Origin: Candidatus Eiseniibacteriota bacterium
GTDB lineage: Bacteria; Joyebacterota; Joyebacteria; Joyebacterales; Joyebacteraceae
DNA: 5,253 nt
Assembly: GCA_030638405.1 (NCBI GenBank)
Contig: DAOWER010000164.1
Coordinates: 1 to 5,253, forward strand
Direction: 5' to 3'
The position numbers were made by a program, and so were the translations under genes. How positions within the stretch are numbered: position 1 is the first letter of the stretch; every line of letters starts with the position of its first letter. Below the pieces are notes generated by a model. The model was not told the origin of the DNA. It ran no database searches and saw only the letters and a program-made list of their open reading frames with translations. Below are positions 1 through 5,253 of the stretch, in pieces.

Positions 1-212
1 CAGGGCAGCCCGTGGTGGCGGCCGTCGGTGGCGTCGTTCGGGGCCTCATTGCGGACGGCCTGACCGTGCGCGAAGGAGAGAAGGTCGGGGACGTCGATCC
101 GCGCGGTAGCGAGATCGACCCCGGCGCCATCTCGGACAAGGCCCGAGCGGTAGGCGGGGCCGTGCTCGAGGCTCTTCTCTCGCGCGGGGCACTGCCGGGC
201 GAGACGAGCTGA
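1..212 (+). CDS. yqeB: YqeB/EF2563-type selenium-dependent molybdenum hydroxylase maturation protein, C-terminal part (5' end outside window)
   Basis: Only the last 69 residues are visible; the reading frame is open from base 3 to a TGA at 210-212. The segment runs GQPVVAAVGGVVRGL, then GEKVGDVDPRG, then ISDKARAVGGAVLEALL. This order (a GGVxRGL stretch, GDVDPR, SDKAxAxGGxVLEA) is what I know from the C-terminus of the YqeB/EF2563 family. That family is found beside selenium-dependent molybdenum hydroxylases and is thought to help mature their selenium-containing cofactor; its exact chemistry is not settled. The neighbour downstream is a hydroxylase FAD subunit, which fits. The N-terminal part is not in the window, so the family call rests on this tail plus context. 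An XdhC-like accessory protein is a less likely alternative. GTG codons at 12 and 15 are internal, not starts. Confidence 0.8.
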   Translation, partial: GQPVVAAVGGVVRGLIADGLTVREGEKVGDVDPRGSEIDPGAISDKARAVGGAVLEALLSRGALPGETS

Positions 213-267
213 CCGGTGGTGCGACCGGCGGCCGAGGGCTCGCCGGAAGGCGGCGTCGCGGGTGCGG

Positions 268-287
268 ACCGGCGCATGCTCGCCGGT
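268..287 (+). other. Intercistronic hairpin upstream of the FAD-subunit gene
   Basis: ACCGGCG (268-274) and CGCCGGT (281-287) are exact reverse complements with a 6-base loop CATGCT, giving a 7-bp stem that can grow by a G-T (267/288) and a G-C pair (266/289). No T-run follows, so it is not a classical intrinsic terminator. It ends just before the purine-rich ribosome-binding stretch at 291-302. It could stabilise the 3' end of the upstream message, modulate translation of the next gene, or be chance in GC-rich DNA. A smaller stem with a GGAA tetraloop (CGCC 241-244 with GGCG 249-252) lies just upstream. The rest of the 213-306 gap shows nothing I can name. Confidence 0.45.
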
Positions 288-290
288 TCA

Positions 291-302
291 GGAAGCGGGA
301 AG
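291..302 (+). promoter_or_regulatory. Ribosome-binding stretch that favours the ATG at 307
   Basis: The stretch GGAAGCGGGAAG carries two Shine-Dalgarno-like cores. GGGA at 297-300 ends six bases before the ATG at 307, a good distance. The alternative GTG at 262 has no comparable sequence at the right distance and would add 15 residues unlike the family's N-terminus, as well as placing the 268-287 hairpin inside the coding region. Confidence 0.6.
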
Positions 303-306
303 CGCG

Positions 307-1176
307 ATGTACGAGCCCGAATGGAAGATCCCCACGAGCAAGGCGGAGGCCCTGGCGGTCCTCGGTGAGGTCGGTGGGGACGCCGTCGTGGTGGCCGGGG
401 GTACGGACGTCGCCTCTCTCATCTCGAAGCGCAGAATCCGCCCACGCGTGCTCGTGGACCTGGGCCGCATCGACGACCTGAAGTTTCTGAGCGTCGGACC
501 CGGCGGCGAAGGAGGGTCCGCGACGATGGGCGCGCTGGTGACGCACGGAACGCTGGCGAGCGACAGGGGCGTATCCGAGACGGCGCACGTGCTCTCCGCC
601 GCCTGCCGGACTGTCGGCGCGCCGCAGGTGAGAGCGCGCGGGACGATCGGCGGCAACGTGGCCAACGCGTCTCCCGCGGCGGACGGGGCCGTTGCCCTCG
701 CCGCTCTGGGTGCGTCGGTGGTGGTGGAATCGGACGGGGACGGGCGCCACGAGGTTCCCCTGCTGGAGTTCTTCCTGGGCCCGGGACGGACCGTCCTTCG
801 CCCTGACGAGCTCGTCACCGGCATCACCTTCGCCGTCCCGTCGGGCGGCGCGCGCGGCGCCTACAAGAAGGCCGGGCAGAGGAACGCCCTGGCCATCGCC
901 GTCGTCTCTGTCGCGCTGGTGCACGAACCAGAGGCCGGCACGGTGAACATAGCGCTCGGCTCCGTTGCGCCGACGCCGATCAGGGCGACGGAAGCGGAGA
1001 AGCTGTTCGAATCGGGCTGGACGGACGTGTCCGGTCGCGCCGAACTCCTGGGTGCTGTCGCCGCCGCCGCCGCGCGGGCCGCTAGCCCCATCGATGATAT
1101 CAGGGCGTCCGCGTGGTACCGGACGGTCCTCGTCGAAGTGCTCACGAGGCGGGCCCTCGAAGCGGCCTGCTTCTAG
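307..1176 (+). CDS. FAD-binding subunit of xanthine dehydrogenase-type molybdenum hydroxylase
   Basis: This 289-residue protein matches the usual length (about 290) of the medium, FAD-binding subunit of three-subunit molybdenum hydroxylases (XdhB/CoxM/HcrB type). Electrons from the molybdenum subunit pass through 2Fe-2S clusters to this flavin and on to an acceptor in the cytoplasm. An N-terminal PCMH-type FAD domain shows VVAGGTDV at residues 28-35 and TIGGNVANASPAAD at 113-126, the two classic FAD-contacting loops. The C-terminal CO-dehydrogenase-flavoprotein domain (about 185-280) includes KKAGQRNALAIAVVSVA and RASAWYR. I see no 4Fe-4S cysteine cluster of the HcrB type. The start at 307 is chosen from the ribosome-binding stretch and the family-like start MYEPEW. 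The partner molybdopterin and 2Fe-2S subunits are not in the window. YqeB upstream suggests a selenium-dependent enzyme, and purine is the likely substrate from context, but nicotinate or another heterocycle cannot be excluded. Confidence 0.9.
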   Translation: MYEPEWKIPTSKAEALAVLGEVGGDAVVVAGGTDVASLISKRRIRPRVLVDLGRIDDLKFLSVGPGGEGGSATMGALVTHGTLASDRGVSETAHVLSAACRTVGAPQVRARGTIGGNVANASPAADGAVALAALGASVVVESDGDGRHEVPLLEFFLGPGRTVLRPDELVTGITFAVPSGGARGAYKKAGQRNALAIAVVSVALVHEPEAGTVNIALGSVAPTPIRATEAEKLFESGWTDVSGRAELLGAVAAAAARAASPIDDIRASAWYRTVLVEVLTRRALEAACF

Positions 1177-1192
1177 ATCGAGAACACGCATG

Positions 1193-1198
1193 AGGAGG
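1193..1198 (+). promoter_or_regulatory. Consensus Shine-Dalgarno for the first carbamoyltransferase
   Basis: A perfect AGGAGG lies five bases before the ATG at 1204, within a 27-base gap after the FAD-subunit stop. It fixes the start and is the strongest ribosome-binding site in the window, suggesting high translation of this gene. Confidence 0.85.
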
Positions 1199-1203
1199 GC
1201 AGG

Positions 1204-2253
1204 ATGTTCGACACCAGTTTCAAGGGCAGGGACTTCATTACGATTCTCGACTACACACAGGAGGAGGTCATCAAGATCCTCGACTTCGCCGACGAGCTCA
1301 AGGCGAAGTTCAAGGCGGGCGTGCCGCACAAGTACCTCGAGGACCAGACGCTCTTTATGATCTTCTACAACCAGTCGCTGCGGACGAGGAACAGCTTCGA
1401 GGCGGGGATGACGCAGCTGGGCGGGCACGCTCACTTCCTGGATCCGAGCAAGATCTACACCCCGGCGCTCGAGGGTGACGAGGTGGCGTATTCGACCGAG
1501 CGCGTGTCCGATGTCGCGCGCGTGCTCGACCGCATGGGGCACGGCATCTCCATCAGGATCTACGGCGACCCGGTCGGCTGGCAGAACGGCAAGGCCAACC
1601 GCATAGTGCGCGAGTTCGCCAAGTGGGCCGAGCGGATTCCCGTCATCAACATGGAGTGTGACCTCTACCACCCGTGCCAGGGTATGGCCGACATCATGAC
1701 AGTCCGCGAGCACTTCGGCGGTTTCAAGGGCGTCAAGTTCGTCATGAGCTGGGCCTACAGCCCGTCGGCGCACAAGCCCCTCTCGGTCCCGCACAGTGCC
1801 GTCATCGCGGCTGCGACAGTCGGCTGCGACGTCGTGCTGGCGCACCCCGAGGGACTCGAGCTCAACGACGATGTTCTGGAGGCTACACGCAAGCGTGCGG
1901 AGGAGTCCGGCGGCAGCTTCGAGGTCATGAACGACATGGAAGCCGCTTTCGAGGGTGCGCACGTAGTCTATCCGAAGGCGTGGACCTCGAAGCACAACAT
2001 CCCGCCCATGGCCGACGTGCCGGATCTCGACGCGACGCAGGCGCTCTTCGATGCGAACAAGCACTGGATATGCGACGCGGCGAAGATGAAGCTGGCCGCT
2101 CCCGAGGTCGAATACATGCACTGTCTGCCGTGCGACCGCGGATATGAGGTGACCGACGAGGTCATCGACGGCCCTCAGTCGGCCGCGTTCGATGAGGCCG
2201 AGAACAGGCTCCACGCGCAGAAGGCCGTCATGGCCCTGACGATGGACAGGTAG
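1204..2253 (+). CDS. ygeW: YgeW-type (knotted) carbamoyltransferase
   Basis: This 349-residue protein belongs to the aspartate/ornithine carbamoyltransferase superfamily. The carbamoyl-phosphate site is intact: SLRTR at 58-62 and HPCQ at 156-159. The substrate-side motif HCLPCDRG is at 306-313. Features I associate with E. coli YgeW are the segments YNQSLRTRNS, HFLDPSKIYTPAL, EVAYSTERVSDVARVL, MSWAYS and DEVIDGPQS. YgeW is in the group with a trefoil-knotted chain, together with acetyl- and succinyl-ornithine carbamoyltransferases. Its natural substrate was long unknown; in purine-degrading clusters it is thought to release carbamoyl phosphate from a ureido compound, probably a carbamoylated diaminopropionate, but I cannot confirm the substrate from sequence. 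The gene next to it is a paralogue, and carbamate kinase follows, so the likely direction is catabolic phosphorolysis feeding ATP synthesis. Anabolic ornithine carbamoyltransferase is unlikely: no arginine synthesis genes are present and the loop motifs differ. Confidence 0.9.
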   Translation: MFDTSFKGRDFITILDYTQEEVIKILDFADELKAKFKAGVPHKYLEDQTLFMIFYNQSLRTRNSFEAGMTQLGGHAHFLDPSKIYTPALEGDEVAYSTERVSDVARVLDRMGHGISIRIYGDPVGWQNGKANRIVREFAKWAERIPVINMECDLYHPCQGMADIMTVREHFGGFKGVKFVMSWAYSPSAHKPLSVPHSAVIAAATVGCDVVLAHPEGLELNDDVLEATRKRAEESGGSFEVMNDMEAAFEGAHVVYPKAWTSKHNIPPMADVPDLDATQALFDANKHWICDAAKMKLAAPEVEYMHCLPCDRGYEVTDEVIDGPQSAAFDEAENRLHAQKAVMALTMDR

Positions 2254-2260
2254 GGGAGGA
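2254..2260 (+). promoter_or_regulatory. Shine-Dalgarno for the second carbamoyltransferase
   Basis: GGGAGGA begins immediately after the upstream TAG and ends three bases before the ATG at 2264. The whole intergenic gap is 10 bases, so the two carbamoyltransferases are almost certainly co-transcribed and may be translationally coupled. Confidence 0.8.
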
Positions 2261-2263
2261 ACG

Positions 2264-3268
2264 ATGCAAGTTTCCCTCAAGGGACGCGACCTGCTCTGCA
2301 CGCAGGACTGGAGCGTCGACGAGCTCGAGGCGGTGCTCGACCTCGCGGTCAGAATGAAGGACGGCCGGTACTGCGACGAGCACGCGCGCATTCTCAAGCA
2401 CAAGACGTTCATGATGATGTTCTACAACTCGTCGCTGAGAACGAGGCAGTCGTTCGAGGCCGCCGCGACGGAACTGGGCGGCCACGCGCAGTTCCTGGAG
2501 ACCAAGACGCTTCGCCTGAAGAGCTCGACACAGCGCGGGGAGACGCTCATCGACACGGCCAACGTCATGAGTCGGTACGCATGCGGCATCGGCGTCCGGA
2601 TTCTGGAGGACTCGGTCGAGGGGTACGGGGATGGCGACAGCTTCCTTCGCGAGTTCGCTGACTTGGCCTCCGTTCCGGTCGTCAGCATGGCACACGACAA
2701 GTTCCATCCCTGTCAGGGTCTGGCCGACGTCATGGGCATGCGCGCCCGGGCAGGCAGTATGAAGGGCAAGACACTGCTTCAGGTCTGGGGTTACTCACCG
2801 CTGGTTCGGTCGTGGAGTTCCGTGCAGGAGAGCATCCTTCTGAACTCGCGGCTTGGGATGAACGTCCGCATGGCCTACCCGGAGGGGTTCGACCTCGACC
2901 CCGATGTTGTGGAGCAGGCCAGGGCGAACTCCGCCGCGAGCGGCGCGACCTTCGAGGTCACGCACGACCAGGAGGAGGCGTACGATGGCGTCGACGTCGT
3001 CTACGCGCGACAGTGGATGCACCCGGGCCGGTATGAGCACGGGCGCGAGTTCGATCAGGAGACGTCGGAGAAACACCGCGACTGGCGGGCGACGTCCGAG
3101 AGGATGGCGCGCACGAACAACGCGCTCTTCATCCATCCGATGCCCATCGACCGCGAGCACGAGGCCGATGACGACGTGTGTGACTCCGAGCAGTCGATAA
3201 TCTACGACATCGCCGAGAACAGGCTGCACGTTCAGAAGGCGATAATGGCTCTGACGATGGCCGACTAG
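2264..3268 (+). CDS. Second, divergent carbamoyltransferase (YgeW paralogue, substrate unknown)
   Basis: This 334-residue protein is a clear paralogue of the gene upstream: both begin with a KGRD motif, share FYNxSLRTRxSFEA, LGGHAxFL, HPCQGxADxM, AxPEGxxL, xVVYxxxW and end in AENRLHxQKAxMALTM. The carbamoyl-phosphate residues are kept (SLRTR 57-61, HPCQ 148-151). The substrate side differs: HPMPIDRE at 291-298 replaces HCLP, close to the HPLP motif of aspartate carbamoyltransferase. The segment RGETLIDTANVMSRY (91-105) resembles the GEt..DT..V.s.Y pattern of aspartate and ornithine enzymes and not the YgeW version. WGYSPLVRSWSSV (175-187) replaces WAYSPSAHKPLSV. There is no frameshift or missing catalytic motif, so it should be active, on a different ureido or amino substrate or as partner in a mixed trimer. 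It is not recognisable as the pyrimidine-pathway aspartate enzyme, given its context. The function is open. Confidence 0.85.
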   Translation: MQVSLKGRDLLCTQDWSVDELEAVLDLAVRMKDGRYCDEHARILKHKTFMMMFYNSSLRTRQSFEAAATELGGHAQFLETKTLRLKSSTQRGETLIDTANVMSRYACGIGVRILEDSVEGYGDGDSFLREFADLASVPVVSMAHDKFHPCQGLADVMGMRARAGSMKGKTLLQVWGYSPLVRSWSSVQESILLNSRLGMNVRMAYPEGFDLDPDVVEQARANSAASGATFEVTHDQEEAYDGVDVVYARQWMHPGRYEHGREFDQETSEKHRDWRATSERMARTNNALFIHPMPIDREHEADDDVCDSEQSIIYDIAENRLHVQKAIMALTMAD

Positions 3269-3275
3269 GCGCCAT

Positions 3276-3281
3276 GGGGGA
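3276..3281 (+). promoter_or_regulatory. Purine stretch before carbamate kinase; start codon ambiguous
   Basis: GGGGGA is the only Shine-Dalgarno-like sequence in the 15-base gap. It ends two bases before the ATG at 3284 (tight) and eight bases before the in-frame ATG at 3290 (comfortable). The shorter form would begin MGRLAVVAIGGN. Either start is compatible with the family, since the first conserved motif lies only a few residues in. Confidence 0.45.
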
Positions 3282-3283
3282 CG

Positions 3284-4228
3284 ATGTGGATGGGTAGACT
3301 TGCAGTCGTCGCGATCGGTGGCAACTCGATCACCAAGGCGGGGGAGCGGGGAACCATCCCGGAGCAGTTCAAGAACGCCCGGGAGACCAGCCGCCACATC
3401 GCACAGATGATCGTCCGCGGATACAGCGTGGTAGTGACTCACGGGAACGGACCGCAGGTGGGCAACATCCTATTGAGGGCCGAGATGGCGTCCTCGGTGC
3501 TTCCGATGCTGCCGCTTCACACCTGCGGCGCTGATTCGCAGGGCGGCATGGGCTACATGATCCAGCAGGTGCTTGGCAACGAACTCAGGAGGCTCGGTAT
3601 CGACCGCTGCGTGACCACCGTCGTCACGCAGACAGTGGTCGACGCAGGCGACCCCGCCTTCTCCAATCCGTCCAAACCAATAGGGCCTTTCTACACCAGT
3701 GAAGAGGCCGAGAGGAAGGTCACCGACAACGGCTGGAATGTGATCGAGGACGCGAACCGCGGCTGGCGCCGCGTCGTTCCGTCGCCGATGCCCACGCGCA
3801 TCGTGGAGGCCGACGCCATCAAGGCACTACTCGATACCGGGTGTATCGTCATCGGCGTCGGAGGAGGAGGCATTCCCGTCGTCGAGGTTGAGGGACGGCT
3901 CGAGGGGGTCTCGGCCGTGATCGACAAGGACCACGCGTCGAGGCTCATCGCGAATCACATAGGCGCCGAGCTGTTCATAATGTCGACCGACGTCGAACAG
4001 GTCGCGCTCCACTACGGCACGCCCGACGAGGTGCGGCTCTCGAGCCTGACTGTCGATGAGGCGCTGAGCTACCACGCCGAGGGCCACTTCCCTCCAGGCA
4101 GCATGGGTCCGAAGGTGTTCGCGAGCGTGGAATTCCTGAGGGGCGGCGGCCGGGAGGCGATAATCACGAATCCCGAGTCGATCGAGAGGGCGCTGGACGG
4201 GGAAGCGGGAACCAGGATCACGAGGTAG
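3284..4228 (+). CDS. arcC: Carbamate kinase
   Basis: This 314-residue protein is full length for carbamate kinase of the amino acid kinase fold. Seen in order: AIGGN (10-14, phosphate-binding loop), THGNGPQVGN (52-61), SQGGMGYMIQQ (85-95), NPSKPIGPFY (128-137), RRVVPSPMP (162-170), GGGGIPVV (193-200), VIDKDHAS (212-219), STDVEQV (234-240) and FPPGSMGPKV (269-278). All are hallmarks of the family. The enzyme interconverts carbamoyl phosphate + ADP and carbamate + ATP in the cytoplasm; in fermentative operons it runs towards ATP, with carbamate decaying to ammonia and CO2. It lies directly after two carbamoyltransferases, as in the E. coli ygeW-yqeA region, so it most likely harvests their carbamoyl phosphate. 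E. coli calls the copy in that setting yqeA; arcC is the general name. There is no arginine deiminase gene in view. The true start may be the ATG at 3290. Confidence 0.95.
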   Translation: MWMGRLAVVAIGGNSITKAGERGTIPEQFKNARETSRHIAQMIVRGYSVVVTHGNGPQVGNILLRAEMASSVLPMLPLHTCGADSQGGMGYMIQQVLGNELRRLGIDRCVTTVVTQTVVDAGDPAFSNPSKPIGPFYTSEEAERKVTDNGWNVIEDANRGWRRVVPSPMPTRIVEADAIKALLDTGCIVIGVGGGGIPVVEVEGRLEGVSAVIDKDHASRLIANHIGAELFIMSTDVEQVALHYGTPDEVRLSSLTVDEALSYHAEGHFPPGSMGPKVFASVEFLRGGGREAIITNPESIERALDGEAGTRITR

Positions 4229-4255
4229 GGCAGAAGGTCGCCCGAGCGCCTCGAG

Positions 4256-4261
4256 AAAGGA
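4256..4261 (+). promoter_or_regulatory. Weak, distant Shine-Dalgarno candidate for adenine deaminase
   Basis: AAAGGA ends 13 bases before the ATG at 4275, farther than usual, and nothing better lies between. The 46-base gap (4229-4274) otherwise holds only a 4-bp stem (CGAG 4243-4246 with CTCG 4250-4253) and no T-run, so no terminator is visible. Translation of this gene may be weaker than that of its neighbours. I see no ATG, GTG or TTG in the same frame between the previous stop and 4275. Confidence 0.35.
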
Positions 4262-4274
4262 CCGCGCACACCAC

Positions 4275-5253
4275 ATGAAAGAGCTCGCCAAGATAATCAG
4301 GGTTGCGCGAGGCCACATGCCCGCGGATCTCGTGCTTCGGAACGCGCGCATCGTCAACGTCTTCTCTGCAGAGGTCTACGAGGGCGACATTGCCATACTC
4401 GGCGAGCGGATCGTTGGCATCGGGGAGGGGTACAAGGGGAAGAAGGAGATCGACCTCGAGCGCCGCTTCATTCTTCCGGGTCTCATCGACGGTCACATGC
4501 ACATCGAGAGCACCATGGTGAAGGTCCAGGAGTTCGCTACGTCGGTCGTTCCGCGCGGCACCACCTCGGTCGTCTGCGATCCTCACGAGATAGCGAACGT
4601 CCACGGGCTCGAGGGCATCCACTACATTCTGAACTCCAGCAAGTACAGTCCAGTGAACATCTTCGTCATGCTGTCGTCGTGCGTCCCGGCCACGGACTTC
4701 GAAACCAGTGGCGCGAACCTCCGTGGCTTCGACCTCTACCCGCTTCTCAGGGAGAAGTGGGTGTTGGGCCTGGGTGAGATGATGAACTACCCCGGCGTGC
4801 TGCTTGAGGACGAGGGGCTCCTGGACAAGATCTCGATGACCGAGAACAAGCGCATCGACGGACACGCGCCGGGGCTGTCCGGGCTTCTGCTCAATGCGTA
4901 CGTAGCGGCGGGCATCGGATCGGACCACGAGTGCACTCAACTTGAAGAAGCGCGTGAGAAGTTGCGGCGTGGCATGCAGATCTTCATTCGCGAAGGGACC
5001 ACGGCGCGGAACCTGGACGCGCTGCTCCCACTCGTGACTCCAGAAAACTCGCCCTACTGTTCCTTCTGCACCGACGATAGGCATCCCGAAGATCTTCTGG
5101 ACGAAGGTCATATCGATGCGCTCATCCGGATGGCCATCGAGCGCGGGCTGAACCCGCTGACCGCCATCCAGATGGCGACGATCAACACGGCCAACTACTT
5201 CGGACTTCGCGGGCTCGGGATGATAGCGCCCGGCTATCGGGCCGATCTGGTGG
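4275..5253 (+). CDS. ade: Adenine deaminase, N-terminal part (3' end outside window)
   Basis: The frame is open from ATG 4275 to the right edge, giving 326 residues of a family usually about 550-600 long. Adenine deaminase (bacterial AdeC type, amidohydrolase superfamily) hydrolyses adenine to hypoxanthine and ammonia in the cytoplasm with a metal centre. Motifs seen: LPGLIDGHMHIES (67-79, metal-binding HxH), CDPHEIANV (101-109), SSCVPATDFETSGA (134-147), GLGEMMNYPGV (165-175), DGHAPGLSG (195-203), SDHE (216-219), REGTTARNLDAL (239-250), FCTDDRHPEDL (264-274) and EGHIDALIR (277-285). The pattern closely follows E. coli Ade and is specific enough to separate it from dihydropyrimidinase, imidazolonepropionase or SsnA. 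The visible part covers most of the catalytic barrel and reaches the start of the closing composite domain (IAPGYRADLV); the C-terminal domain lies beyond the edge. Its place in this operon supplies hypoxanthine to the hydroxylase. No frameshift is seen. Confidence 0.95.
   Translation, partial: MKELAKIIRVARGHMPADLVLRNARIVNVFSAEVYEGDIAILGERIVGIGEGYKGKKEIDLERRFILPGLIDGHMHIESTMVKVQEFATSVVPRGTTSVVCDPHEIANVHGLEGIHYILNSSKYSPVNIFVMLSSCVPATDFETSGANLRGFDLYPLLREKWVLGLGEMMNYPGVLLEDEGLLDKISMTENKRIDGHAPGLSGLLLNAYVAAGIGSDHECTQLEEAREKLRRGMQIFIREGTTARNLDALLPLVTPENSPYCSFCTDDRHPEDLLDEGHIDALIRMAIERGLNPLTAIQMATINTANYFGLRGLGMIAPGYRADLV

Noticed and set aside
268..300. Intrinsic terminator between yqeB and the FAD-subunit gene
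   Set aside because: The hairpin is good but no T-run follows; the next bases are TCAGGAAGCGGG, a ribosome-binding region.
262..306. Upstream GTG start for the FAD subunit
   Set aside because: It lacks a ribosome-binding site at the right distance, adds 15 residues unlike the family, and would put the hairpin in the coding region. ATG 307 fits better.
46..2412. A 788-codon open frame on the minus strand opposite four genes
   Set aside because: It is codon-aligned with the FAD-subunit and first carbamoyltransferase genes, and stays open because those GC-rich genes avoid TTA, CTA and TCA codons. Its product is rich in Arg, His and Val with no recognisable motif, while the opposite strand carries strong family motifs throughout.
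1204..3268. Anabolic ornithine or aspartate carbamoyltransferases of arginine or pyrimidine synthesis
   Set aside because: No argininosuccinate, carbamoyl phosphate synthetase or pyr genes are in view; the first protein has clear YgeW signatures, and carbamate kinase plus purine genes point to catabolism. The second protein's ATCase-like residues are noted as a finding, not taken as an identity.
2264..3268. Second carbamoyltransferase as a decaying pseudogene
   Set aside because: It is full length, in frame, has a good ribosome-binding site and keeps the carbamoyl-phosphate motifs, so relaxed decay is not supported.
3827..5111. Minus-strand open frames opposite carbamate kinase and adenine deaminase
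   Set aside because: They are low-complexity, arginine/valine-rich shadows of well-supported plus-strand genes, with no motif of their own.

Overview
The window is a GC-rich, gene-dense stretch of bacterial DNA. All six genes lie on the + strand, are closely spaced (10 to 94 bases apart) and most have purine-rich Shine-Dalgarno sequences, so it reads as the middle of one long operon. Codon third positions are mostly G or C. I cannot name the organism. The gene content (selenium-type molybdenum hydroxylase parts, YgeW-type carbamoyltransferase, catabolic-type carbamate kinase, adenine deaminase) points to an anaerobic or facultative bacterium that ferments purines or related ureido compounds. 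Both ends of the window cut through genes.

Layout, left to right. Bases 1-212 hold the C-terminus of a YqeB/EF2563-type maturation protein for selenium-dependent molybdenum hydroxylases. A 94-base gap follows, containing a strong hairpin without a U-tract. Bases 307-1176 encode the FAD-binding subunit of a xanthine dehydrogenase-type molybdenum hydroxylase. Bases 1204-2253 encode a YgeW-type carbamoyltransferase, and 2264-3268 a second, clearly paralogous but divergent carbamoyltransferase. Bases 3284-4228 encode carbamate kinase. From 4275 to the right edge runs the first part of adenine deaminase, which continues outside the window.

How the genes could work together (inference from family knowledge). 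Adenine deaminase makes hypoxanthine, and a molybdenum hydroxylase that uses the FAD subunit oxidises hypoxanthine or xanthine. Downstream ring opening, encoded elsewhere, would give ureido compounds. The carbamoyltransferases split these by phosphorolysis to carbamoyl phosphate, and carbamate kinase uses carbamoyl phosphate to make ATP, releasing ammonia and CO2. This resembles the E. coli yge/yqe/xdh region and the related purine or urate degradation clusters of anaerobic gut bacteria.

The most unusual point is the tandem pair of carbamoyltransferases. The first keeps the HCLP substrate-side motif and YgeW-like loops. The second keeps the carbamoyl-phosphate site (SLRTR, HPCQ) but has HPMP in place of HCLP and an 80s-region segment more like aspartate carbamoyltransferase, which suggests a different second substrate. 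I saw no RNA gene, mobile element, CRISPR array or convincing terminator or promoter.
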